From Lytechinus variegatus (lineage: Eukaryota; Echinodermata; Echinoidea; Temnopleuroida; Toxopneustidae): a DNA stretch of 64,000 nucleotides. The stretch lies in NCBI RefSeq assembly GCF_018143015.1, contig NC_054742.1, forward strand, positions 59,404,853 to 59,468,852, read 5' to 3'. Position numbers and translations under genes: made by a program. Of this stretch, positions 23,456-35,400 are shown piece by piece (within the stretch, counting starts at the first letter, position 1; every line of letters begins with the position of its first letter). The notes beneath the pieces were generated by a model. The model searched no databases. It was given only the letters and a program-made list of their open reading frames with translations, and had not been told where the DNA came from.

Positions 23456-23639
23456 CAGCGTACCCTTTCTCTATAGGCGCCGTAGTTAAGCGGCGGTTGT
23501 TTGCACCACCATTACGAGCCCAATGGCCGTCATTGGTCTATTGATAGAGGGGATGCTGCAGAGCCAGATGAAATCTCAGCGGAGCGTTTCCCTTACAGAA
23601 ATAGACCTATTTATCAGTCTAATATGCCGATAGACCTAC

Positions 23640-23960
23640 ATGTATATAACTTTTAAAGTTTCCCTTAAAGTTTCCCAGGGAGGAATGAAACTTTGTTTCA
23701 CATAATGAATGAGGAGAAAATTAGAATATTTAATATTTCATATAATGAAAAACAAAATTAATAGTGAGTTGATGATGTCATTAGTCACCTCATTTGCATA
23801 CTGACCGGGAGGTGCATATACATGTATAACTGTTCTTAAAAATGCTATAACCTTCTTATTTTGCATCCAATTTTGATCAAATTTTCAGTATTATCCTTGT
23901 AGATTTTTCTCTTTTTATTCAAGTCAACTTATTGTTGGGATGAAGTTGTCCTTAACGATC
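23640..23960. repeat. Repeat of the AAAGGTCAAGTCCACC class, right part
   Basis: It contains TTGATGATGTCA, TCATTTGCATACTGACC, TAACCTTCTTATTTTGC and ATTTTGATCAAATTTTCAG. It ends CAACTTATTGTTGGGATGAAGTTGTCC, the typical far end of this family. Confidence 0.6.
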
Positions 23961-24099
23961 AAACCCAAAGCTGCGTTAGCCTTGAAAAGAATAGCCAGAA
24001 CTTCCAGAAGTGAAAAAAAGGGAATGCTTCCCTGGGGATGATGAAGGCTCGGCATTATGGTATCTTGTTGGTATCGCAGGTCTTAAAATACTATAACTA

Positions 24100-24535
24100 T
24101 CAGTCAAGGGCGCTTCTGTGCAGGTTTCCCTCTACCGTTCTCTGTTTGCGCTTTGGTGGGGTTACCCAACTGATGCGAGCAATCAATATCTTGTTTGGAG
24201 ATCTCCAATGCCAGTTTATCATTTGCTATCTTGCAGATGAAGTCATCCATGTCTACATTACTCTGCTTTTGGACACCAAAGAACTGAAGACAGTTTCTGC
24301 GTGAAAATTGCTCTAAATCCAGTGTTGATAAGCAAAGATTATTGTTGCTTGTTGATCTTCTATTATGTCAGAGAGGCGACTAATCTCTTTAGCTTGTTCT
24401 TTGCTCTCTACTTCAATGTCTTTCATTCTATTCTCCTGATCATTCAAGCGATCAAGAAGTTTTTCAAATTCCTCATTCACTGCCTCATGATTGATTATGT
24501 TAATAGACTCAAGTAGCTCTTTGTTTTGAGAACAT
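24100..24535 (-). mobile_element. LINE ORF1 relic (coiled coil plus nucleic-acid-binding domain)
   Basis: The minus strand reads ELLESINIINHEAVNEEF, then LLDRLNDQENRMKDIEVES, a heptad-rich coiled coil. In a second frame it reads LEQFSRRNCLQFFGV and then ISKQDIDCSHQLGNP, the conserved core of many LINE ORF1 proteins. One frameshift separates the parts, at about 24340, and a stop follows KPAQKRP near 24104. No matching ORF2 lies beside it. Confidence 0.7.
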
Positions 24536-24575
24536 GTTGTTGATTAGCTTGTTAGTGACGTTATCTACCTGTGCC

Positions 24576-24754
24576 GGCCGCACAGAAACGTTGTTAGCCT
24601 AACAGAGCACTAACAGTAAGCTCAGTCACATCTTTCGGATTGTGAAGTCAAACCATTTATTTATTTCAATGTGTAAGTACTGCATTGTTGTAACATTAGG
24701 CATCACTGCCACATTAATGGTTGTAACGCGTATTGTTAGCGTTTCTGTGCGGTC
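24576..24754. mobile_element. MITE with GACCGCACAGAAACG ends
   Basis: GGCCGCACAGAAACG at the left and CGTTTCTGTGCGGTC at the right form terminal inverted repeats. TTAGC and GCTAA continue the pairing. The length is 179 bp, with no coding capacity. Confidence 0.75.
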
Positions 24755-25371
24755 AGTACTGGTCAGTCTATCAATAAGAAGTTCCCAATTACGAAAAGTA
24801 GACGTTGCATTGCATTAACACTCCACCACACAGTAGAAATCAGTTACCGGTATTTATAAGTTGACGAAATATTATACATGTGGATTCAGTAAAGTGCGAA
24901 TATGAAGATAAGTACAGATGATATCGCAGCAATATTAGGTTCATAACTCTTAAGTATTCAGAATCTTTATACTCCCGTCTAATTTCCAAATTAGTCAGGA
25001 TATACATTTGAAACAAATAAGGAATGGTCAATCTTGTAGTGTAAGGAAGAGATGGAAGGTATGCATACCTAGCATATATACTCCACAGTCGCACAAAACA
25101 TCGGAGTACATGTACGTACTGCAATTCCGTGGTATATGTATCGCAATCAAAAGAGTAGTCTAGCATGTTGCGAACATGAGAGGGTCCTGCTCCACTATTT
25201 TGACAATTGGCAAAATTGAATCATAATTAGACAATCTACATGTATGATGCTGATAGGAAGGAAGTGCCTCAGAATCCTACAAATGAGTCATTTTATCTTC
25301 AATGGATAGTAAACTCTGAGTCTGTAATTGATTTATTGCTGGTTCTACAGAGAGCGTGTATGATGCGTCTG

Positions 25372-26090
25372 TTACGGTCTTAATCGGTACTCGGTCTTGG
25401 TAAATTGTATACCTGTTGATTGAGTTGGGACTTTCTCCATTTGATAAAGAGCCCTTCCTTTATTTTGAGCTGAAAATGTCAAGAATTTTGAAGCATTGAC
25501 TATTGGAATCTGACAGGCAATAGGGTGATGATTGTACATGTTTCCAAACATGGGAGTTTTGTCCTTCCCCAGGTGCTCATGTACTTGTGTCATAAGTGAC
25601 GTTTGGTTTGACCAATTTTGTGAGCATTACATCTGGAACATGTAAATTGGTATATGACACGATCCCGGATCTCCTGGGGAATGGAATCCTTGACAGGAAG
25701 TAAAGAACTTCGCTTGAAAGATGAAAACGAAAGAGATATGTGGAGATCCTTGCAATATTGATTGAGTCTCTTTTCAAGTTCTTGTGATGCTTTACCAATA
25801 TAAGGCAACCTTGAATACCTTTCAGTCTTCTCTTCACAAGTATTGTTTTGGTTTTGGGCTTTTTGAAGGTATTGGTTCAATGACCTTTGGATCAACCAAC
25901 TTGGGTACATATTTCTATTTAACATCCTTTTCAAATCCTCGATACTAGCATCAAAGAGATAGGGTGACTACTTACATGTATTTTGTAAGCCCTATCAAAG
26001 TTCTATTCAATCCGGTTTTGTATTTGAAACAGGTGAAACTGAGAAATTTTGTGTACAATCCAGTGTAATTCTTCTTGTGAAAGACCATAA
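25372..26090 (-). mobile_element. Penelope-like retroelement relic: RT C-terminus and GIY-YIG endonuclease
   Basis: Several minus-strand pieces match Penelope-like elements in order: GLYTKFLSFT near 26050, a linker ending RLPYIGKASQELEKRLNQYC, and VIYQFTCSRCNAHKIGQTKR, which is the start of a GIY-YIG nuclease with zinc-binding-like cysteines. The rest of the nuclease domain follows (EHLGKDKTPMFGNMYNHHP). The element is 5'-truncated and broken in several places. No flanking repeats are evident. Confidence 0.8.
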
Positions 26091-26224
26091 TAGTATAACC
26101 ATCTGTTATTTTCAAGAGGCTGTTTCCATGAATTCCCTCGGTTTTCCTCGATTACGGAAAATCGCTGTCCCTATATTCTGTGGAAATCCACCCTAAACGA
26201 GGATTTGATTACCGGTGATTATTT

Positions 26225-26295
26225 GGACATACACTAAACGACCTCACAATCTTGAGTCCAATGCTCTCACCACTAGGTCGCACAACATCAATTTT
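26225..26295 (-). repeat. Possible tRNA-derived SINE head
   Basis: The minus strand reads GACCTAGTGGTGAGAGCATT and then GGACTCAAGATTGTGAGGTC, resembling the A-box arm and anticodon arm of a tRNA. No full cloverleaf or B box is evident, so it is not a tRNA gene. Confidence 0.4.
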
Positions 26296-26434
26296 AGATT
26301 CACATACTGGACTGTGCTTATTATTACACTTACATACATTTATGATGGATATTATAGATTTACTACTAGATGTATATATAACTACTTTTTGCTCTGTTTG
26401 ATATGCTAATAGGTGCAGCATCTGAAAAAACAAG

Positions 26435-26485
26435 ATGTTCTTCAAGACAGCCTCCTGCGAACCAAGGTCGTTTGCTTCACGTCGG
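26435..26485 (+). CDS. SLC25A12/13: Candidate start exon of the aspartate/glutamate carrier
   Basis: The first firm exon (26986) has no in-frame ATG, so an upstream start exon ending in phase 0 is needed. Here an ATG opens 17 codons ([17 protein letters not shown]) ending exactly in phase 0 at CGG followed by gtaagac, a strong donor 500 bp before the next exon. The joined N-terminus leads into [10 protein letters not shown], which matches citrin VALTKRADP, and the total length then equals that of human Aralar. An acceptor-like stretch (pyrimidine tract, tgctaat, then ag) lies just upstream at about 26380-26420, so a noncoding exon could precede it. The 17 residues themselves resemble nothing I recognise, and repeats lie close by. 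Confidence 0.45.
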
Positions 26486-29400
26486 GTAAGACAGCAGATC
26501 CTCCTTAATTTTAAAGACATCAATTACCATTTTATACTGTGTTCACTTTGTAGGTCAAGATCTAGAGATAGGGTCGATTGTAAACTTTATACATCAGAGA
26601 AGAAGGTGAATTGTATTTCTTGATGCTTTGTATTGATAATGTGTGGAAGAGTACAGAACTCCATGCTGAGTGGGGATTATGTGCTCTTGCCCCCCCCTCC
26701 ACAAAAAAAGTGTGAGTGTGGGCTGAAACAACCAGGTACTGGTAGAGTAATCAGTGCCTGCTGACCTCTGTTCCCTTCGGTATCACCAATTAAGAAAGTG
26801 GCCTTGACCATAAATGTTTTATAAAAAAAATTATGGATGATTGAAGTAAGTTAACTCTGAGAGCTGTGTGAGTTTTAATCAAACTACAAAATAAGATATT
26901 CATGATGTATTTATATGCAGCATACAGCAATGAATAATCATGTTCTACTAGCAATAATCCATTTTATATGTATGATTGTATGTAGGCACTTCACCTTGTG
27001 AAGCGAGCAGATCCAGTCCAGCTCCGCAATGTCTTCAGTAAAGTAAGTTCATTTCATCCTAATTTGTTCTGTCGAAAATATTCCATTAGAACAATTCGAA
27101 TTGCTATACATTTATCATCATTATTATACATATTAGAATTGATAGAGATTTGTAATCGTTATTAGTTAAATTAGAATTGTTAGAGATTTATCATTATTAT
27201 TATTCATTTATTTGGTATTTCAAACATTAAACATAAGCTACTTTATAGTGTATGAGAGAAATAATAATAAAAAATGTTTCTCCTGCTTCATTTCCTAAAG
27301 CTACCTAGAAGAAAAAAAGAAAGTCTTGTTTGTCTAAGACCATGGTTTAACTCTCTGCTAAAATTATAGAAAGCCAATTATGTCAATAATTTGTCTTGAC
27401 CCTACATTGTTGTGATATTTCTTCACTGTGCTTCCTTCTTCCTGCTTATATGAAGAAAACTTTTTCAGTAAGTATTCCCTGCCAATTATGTATGAGTTGA
27501 GTGACAAATTATCTGATAAATATGCAACAGTTGGCTTTTCATAGTTTAATAGAAATTAAACCCAAGTTCTGAATATGGTCCATATGGGTTGGGGGCATGT
27601 GCTAATTAGGTGATACTTACCTATAAAAGAAATCCAAATCATCTCATTCAAGTTTTACCAAGTTACAACATTGCATTTCTTGATATATTTTCTTTCAGCA
27701 TGCGAGCATTGAGCGGGGAGGGGAGCGTTTCATGACCCCCGAGGATTTCATCAGAGGCTACCTCAACATGCAGCCTGAGAGGAATTACAATCCAGATACC
27801 CTGAAACTACTAGCTGGTGTAGCGGATCAAACAAAAGATGGGTAAGTCATGGATTCATGTTTTCAACATCACGGTTTTGATCATTCTGAAGACCAAGAGC
27901 ATACATTATTTGTATAAAAAGAAATAAGCAAGCAACGTTTGTTGTCCAATGTTTGTAAATAGAGTATGCCTAACATAAAATGGGAAAGGAATTTTAATTT
28001 TAATTTACAACAGTTGACTCTTTGGAAGTACAGATTTAAGAGAATATTTAAAGCCACTCTCGATACCAAGATACTTTTTTTTTAAGTTCATACATGGAAG
28101 AAATTAACTGCAACCAATGATTTTTTTTAAATTTCCAATTAAAGTTGACACTTCACCCAATTGTTACTTCTGTTTTTCTGTTATGATAACAACAAAAATC
28201 TTATGCACCTGTTATTATTGTCAAATTATCATGGAATGAAGTTAGCAGATGGTTGCTTGGTTTTAAAGGTTCTCACTGTGCCATTCTCTGTTCTAGGTGT
28301 CTGTGTTGGAGTTAACACAAAAAGTAGTTTAAAAAACGCACTATTGTTTTATGCAAAATATACTTTATTTATAAACAGAAAAAGTAGAAAGTGAAATTGT
28401 AATAGGGCAAAAATAGAATTTCAGTTAACCATGTCAAATGGAAGCATTGGATGTCTCTTCATGATCCTACATAGTTTCGGGTTCCCAGCCCATCAGGGAA
28501 ACCAGGGAAAATAAGTTTACTTTTTTTCAGTCAGGGAAAATTATTTTACGTTTTTCGGGTCAGGGGAAAATCAGGGTATTTGATTAAAAAAATACCACAA
28601 ATCAGGAAATTTTGATTAGCCCAAAAGTCGAAAGCATGGAAGTCAGTCAGACTCTGTTATATTTTGTTGCATATCAAAACAACATCCATTGAATGATCGG
28701 TTATTGTGGTTATGGGGTATGGTGGATGGAGGTTTGGGGAGAAGGGAGGCCATCACATGCCTGTGTAACAGTACTAATTAGTTTTACAATATTGTTTTTA
28801 TACTGAAAATACATGTAATTCACTGCGACAACTTAGAAAACATGCAAAACTGGGAATGCGTTTAAATAATTATCAGGGAATTTTTAAACTTCATCAGGGA
28901 AAAACTCAAGTAAAAATCAGGGAATTTTGTTGTCTTGAAGAGCTGGGAACCCTGTTAGTTATAGCACTTTATTTTTCCTAAAATTGAATTAAAGAGACAA
29001 AGGTAAAAGGGTTTTCTTAGGCTCGGTCAGCTTACAGCAAACAAAGTTGATTTATTTTTTGCCTCAGTGTTTTGAGTGAAATGGGCAAGGAACCATAGCT
29101 TGAGCCATTGCCATTTAGCAATTAATTGAAAACCTGTGAGTTACAGAGCCCCAAGTGTTGAAATTACACTTTTCTGTTATTGATGCTACAGGTTGATATC
29201 ATTCATCGAGTTCCAGGCCTTTGAAGCAATGCTCTGCTCTGCTGATGCTACTCATATGGTAGCCTTTCAACTGTTTGATACCAATGGATCAGGATTTGTT
29301 TCATTCAGTAAGTACTTTCTAGTTCAAAGGTCAGGAATTCATAGGACAAATGCTGTTGAATATTTATGACTTAATAAATGTGTACTGCAAGCTGCAATTT

Positions 29401-32400
29401 ATGTTGTATGAAAGTTTAAATTGAATCACTTCCCCTTGTGCCCGTTTCATAAAGGACTTGCCATTAAGGCAACTACCATGGTAACAGGGCTCAGCAGCCA
29501 ATCAAAATCAAGGTTACCATGATAGTTGCTATAATGGCAAAGTAACAAAAGTTGCAAGTCCTTTATGAAATGAGCCCCTGATCACATGAAACTGAAAAAA
29601 AAAGAAAACTGGGCTTTCCCACGACCTATCTACTGCAAATCCATATATGAGTTAATCTCTGTCATTATACATTTTGAACAAATTGCCATTTACACTCTGT
29701 GATAATTGTATTCTGTTTCAGATGAATTCAAGCAAGTTTTCAGCCTCACAGAGGTGTTCCAGAGAATCCCATTCAACTTTGACTCCAGTTTTGTCAAACT
29801 TCATTTCGGAACGGAGAAGAAGAAAGAGCTGAGCTTTGTGGAATTCACACAGTTTCTTCATGTAAGGATCATTAAAAATGTTTAGAGGGATGGATAGGGA
29901 GGGGTAGGGAGGGGTTTGGATGGGGGGGGGGTGTGGACGTTTGCAAGGATTGACTTTTCACTGTATTCAGTTTTCATTCAGTTTCAAATACCTTCATATA
30001 TTTTTTGAGATTTTATGAAGATTTCTAAAATCATCAATGGCCAAGCTCCTGAAGTCCTCACCAACCTCATCTCCTTTTGTCCTTCTAGCTGTCTCAGCCC
30101 TCTTTATTTATCATCAACTTTGAAGCTAATCCAGGGCCTAGGAACAAATATATGTTATGGTGATCAATCCTTCTCTGTATTTGTCCGAATCCAATGGAAT
30201 GAATTACCAACATAGATCCTTAATGCCAACTCCCTCGATCAATTTGAAACCTGAATAAAGACACACCTTTTTAATGAAGAGAAATTTTCCCCATTATGTT
30301 TATCAACTCGAGTCGGTCAACATTCAGACGCACATCTTTGTTTGTTTGTTTTCATTGTCAATGTCAACAATGAGAGATCTATTTATTTGTATTTATTGAT
30401 TACATTTGTATTTTAAGGTTCCATGAAGTAATTTATCATCCCTCCGAAATGTGTGCTAAGAACCAACAGTATTTTAATCACCTTACAAATTTTGTAATAA
30501 TTACAAATTACAATCCCAATATTAAATGTACTTGAATCCTTTACTGTATAAGATAAGAAAAGATCTCATCCATTTTGATTTCCAATTTTCTTTTCTCTTT
30601 GTGGGTGGAACCATTGTTTACATACAATAGATCCTAAATCTTGTTTGGCCAGAATGTTCCAGCGCCAGTGACATCTGATCAACAATGTTTGTCGTTGTAT
30701 TTTTGTTAAAACAGAACTTGCAAGAGGAGCATGCGATGCAAGCCTTTGTCAAAATGGATAAGAACAATGTAGGCATGATTTCTGCATTGGACTTCAACAA
30801 GATCATGACCACCATCTTGGGTCACATGCTCACCGATTACGTCCAAGATAACCTTGTCACAGTAAGTATACAAACAATTTTTCTAAAATATTACATACAA
30901 GTTACTTTGTCTCAGTTAAACCTTCTGGGACCACAGAAGTATGTTGACTTCGTAGATATGCGACTTAGAAGAGGTACTAGTATATATCACTTGTTTTGTA
31001 TCATCTGGTGTGAAATATGACTTTAAAATATCCCTGGAAACTAAACAAGGAGCCCTGGAAATCCCCATTCATCGCAATGTAAAAGTTTATTCAATGTTCC
31101 AGATTTAGGCAGTAAGTTATAAAAAGAAGCCCTCTAAAATTAGACAAAAAAATATAGATTTTGGCCTGGTTATCATACATTTTGGCATAAAGACAAAAGA
31201 CAGAATTTCTACAGGATAATGTTATCAATAAAAATAAAGAAATTTATTTATTTTTTGTGTTCATTTTTTGTTTTCCAGGTTGCAGGAGGAGAGACCAAAC
31301 ATCTTGTCAGCTTCCCTTACTTCAACGCTTTCGTCAGTCTACTCAAGGACATGGAACTAATGCAGAAAATCTATGAACAGATCACCAATGGCTCACACAC
31401 ACAACCTGTTACAAAGGGTAAGGAGAAATTGGCCAATATTCTATTTTTTTTTGGGGGGGGGGGAGAGGATTAGTGTCTAGTCTGTCTGTGGGGCCTAGTT
31501 CGGAGTCAAGTCAGATCACAATGTAGGTATTTCATAACTTGTATGATCATGATATACTTATGAATGCAGTTAATTTCATTATGGTCATTCTACATTTAAG
31601 GAACTAGTTTGGCAAGTGCAGAATAAGGACTTGTATCTGTAAGAATACCAAATCACCTCACTTTACCTTGAGTGCATCACAATGTGGATGAAATTCTTGT
31701 TGAAGAAAATCAATCTTCTAGTTGGAATGCCTCTCAAGGACTTGAGAAAATGATCACATTGAGTGCAGGCAGGCTGGGATCCAATGACCGGAAAAATGAT
31801 ATATTTGTTAGGATCTTCAAGATGGTTCCATGACATTTGCTCTGGCAAAAATTGCTCGGCTTAAAAAAAAAAATTCAATACACTAATCGAATGACTAACT
31901 TCAAATCTTGATTTAACACGTTACCCTAATGATAATCATAGTAATAATAATATAGAGTTTTTTCTAAAGCGCCAAATCCACATTATGTACTCAAGGCACT
32001 ACCTTAAACCTAACCATATCATAAAACCATATTTTAACTCTAGCAATCACCATACATTTTACACGAATTATAGCCCGGAGCGCTTTATGAAAGTAGATAA
32101 TTATTACTATTACAATGATGATTATCATCATTTTCTTGCTTTATTATTTTTTTTTCAGAGGAGTTTCTTCACGCTGCCCAGCAATATTCTCAGATCACCC
32201 CTATGGAGGTATCTATTCTCTTTCACATATGTTGCCTGGAGGAATCAGTAGGGTAAGTTGTTGATCACTGTCGGTATTTAAAGGAAAATGAAACCTTTGC
32301 ACCAAGTGGGCTTGTGTGGAAAGAGAAAAATCAAAGAATGAGATCAACAAAATTTTGAGAAAAATTGAATAAATAATAAGAAAGTTTTGAGCTTTGAAGT

Positions 32401-35400
32401 TTAGATCATTATCATGATGTAGATCCTCCAGTTGGCAATGCAACAAAGATGTGTGATGTCACTTTTCTATATATTTCACTTATTCTGCCTCTTTTATCGC
32501 ATCTCTCTGTAGATCATGTATTCATTCTATAAGAAGGCATGTAATATGGATTTTAAAGAATACATTGTGGATAAAAAATTTGTATCACCATAAGAAAGAG
32601 CAAAAAAGGACATTTTAGGGGTATTTTATAGTCCCTCACAGGGGAAGCATTAGTGATTGCAATATTCAAATGCTCATAACTTTCTCATTATTTGTTCGAT
32701 TTTTCTCAAATTTTCTTTGATTTTCTCTTTCCACACAAGCCCACTTGTTTCAAAGGTTTCATTCCCCTTTAAATCAACTATGCAACATTTTTTTTACCAA
32801 GTAGTTTACTTGAAGGTACAATTCCTGGCTTCTTACCAGTAAATATGATCATATATTCAAGCTGGAAAAAAAGTCAGAACAGATCGTGGCAGAACAAGTA
32901 CTCTCTTCTAAAAAAACAATTCAAAGCAATTCATTACAAATTTGTGTTTAATTGAAGAACTTATGCTTGATTTGGAACGGTACAAAAGTTTCTTGCAATG
33001 CCCCATTAGAGAAATTATCTATGTTTAAGATCTACTCAAGTCTCTTACTGTAGGATGGCATGATGATCCTTGCATTCTTGAAAATTTGCTCTTATCACCT
33101 CCCTTCAGTTCACTGTATGAGCCATTTTGTGGTCAAGTCTTGGCTTCAATAACTTCAATATCCATAGATATTTAAAACATGGAGAGCTTCATCTGTGTGC
33201 ACAGAGAATAATCAATCCCTATAATGAGAGTTTTTTTTTCATGAATAGCTTTTATTTCCCTTGGGGGAAAAATTTAATCCTGGGTATCCTGCAGTATATG
33301 AAGTTCATGTGGTGATTTTGCCCTCATGATAACCAAATTGCCCCTAAAATTCCCCCAAATTTATGCTTTGGGGCGACCATTCTATCTAGATTCTCCACCC
33401 CCAAGATCTGACACAAACAACATTAAAGATTATTTAGAAAATCAGTAATAATGATATTTGCTGCAACTGCATAATTGATTGTTATCCCTAAAAAGTCACC
33501 CTTAAAATGAAAGAAATAGCCCCCAAAATACCACAATGGCCCAAATGTAGATAAAAAGATAGCCCCTGAAAAAAATATTGTTATTCACTACCCTGGTATC
33601 ATTGAATACAGTTTGAGTGAACAATAACAAAAGAATGACTCTGTAATAATTCCATAGAGCATACTTACATCAAGATGAACATTTCAATTTTATATTACTT
33701 TTTATTCCATAGATCACATTTACATCATGATGGACATTTCAAAATTGATATTGCTTTTTGCCACATATAGTACAGGCTTAGTTCAGATTGGATTGTTTGA
33801 TGTTTTATTTCATTTTCAATCCAACTTCTTAAAATAGATGATGATAACATGAACATGCTATACTTTGAGACTAACAGAAGAAGTCGATAAAGAAATAGTA
33901 AACAATCTATTATTGTAAATATAATATTTTATTTACTTATTTTTTTAAATTTTTTAGCAGAGAGGATCCAGAAATTATCACACTTGGGTTAGCAAATGTA
34001 TGTTTTTAACCATTTTTTGATGTGCGATTCTCTGTCCAATAAACTAAAGTCCGTAGATAACATGTTGGTCGATGCATGGATTTAAAAAAATATTAAGTCT
34101 GATTTAGATTTAGGTTGTATAACCTAGCTTGTTGCCAGTGGTGTATGATAAAGATTAATTTCACTCATACTTTAAACTCTAAATCATGGAATGCTTCCCT
34201 ATGTTCCAGAGGTAATAATAATGTCGTTTTGTATTATTTTAATCAAAGTCTTCAAAGAATATTTAGTCGAGAAAGGTAAGTGTCATGTATTGTGTACAAA
34301 TGAATACAGGTGGTGATGATTTTATAACTAACCTATAATTTTCAAATTTCCCTTTTAAGATATGAAATATGTAGATAATGTGAATGAAATGAATGTATAC
34401 TCTTTTTTCCTAAGTGGTGGGTGCAATACATGGTAAATGATATTAACACAGTATGTTCACATGATAAAGCTATAATATACAATATACAGGTACATTTAAT
34501 AGTTGATGTTTTCCCTTTTTGGTAGGGGGAGCATTTTCTTGAAATTGAAAACTTAATAATTTTGGCAAATTTATAGTCAGTTATTTATTGTTTTGCAGAA
34601 GGTTTAACTGACCGTTTTGTCCCAGTCATTTTAATTAAGAATTTGGTTAAAATCCCTTCTTTTTAATATTAAATGGTTAGTTTTATAACAAATCATTATT
34701 GTTTGGATATCGAAATTGGAGATGCCTATTTATATTCCCATCTGGCGACAAGAAATATGTATCTATTAAAGTCTGTAAATTCCCCAATTTATATCCTGGT
34801 GACAAATATATGCTGACTTATCATTTATTTCTAATGTATATTTTAAAATTTTGTTTATCTGTCCGACAGTATTCAATATGTTTATATAACTCCTGATTAA
34901 TTTTCATTTTTTTTCTAAACTTGCACCCAGTCATACGGTTGGTCTAACAATACAAAATAATCCAGACTATATCATTTACTGTGATGTGTGACCTAACTTC
35001 ATGCAAAAACTTGTTGACATATATCTGCACAAAACTATTGTCCAGTTTATGTTGTACATTACTTTCTACAAAAGCGAGAGCACTTTGTCCTATAAACACA
35101 CAAATCTTTATCAGAAGTTTTATGATGATATTCAATCAGGTAAAGGGATCTTTCACAAAGACGTATGTGTGATTTGAACCAACTAATAAGCACCAATATC
35201 CACATATATTCAACATGTAAACTTGTTGATGATTACATACCGGTAGTTAAGCTCATAGAGAATAATGTGACCATCATGATGCTGTGGTATGTACTACAAC
35301 TTACAAGAAATTTAAGTGCGACTATTAAGTTGAATTTTTTTTTTCAAACTAAGATGTTTTACTGACTTTTCATGCAGTGATTCCATTGTGTGCATGGTAA

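Larger units (their letters stand above)
19206..26434. other. Spacer between HAT1 promoter and carrier start: transposon-rich
   Basis: No host gene is recognised. The stretch contains a large inverted repeat, a tandem duplication, several MITEs, LINE and Penelope-like relics and a possible SINE, each listed separately. It may be a carrier 5' UTR intron if transcription begins near 19.2 kb. Confidence 0.6.

Noticed and set aside
24840-25166. 108-codon minus-strand frame
   Set aside because: AT-rich, no homology recognised, no splice sites that tie it to another exon.
26225-26295. tRNA gene
   Set aside because: Only an A-box-like and anticodon-arm-like stretch; no acceptor stem pairing or B box.
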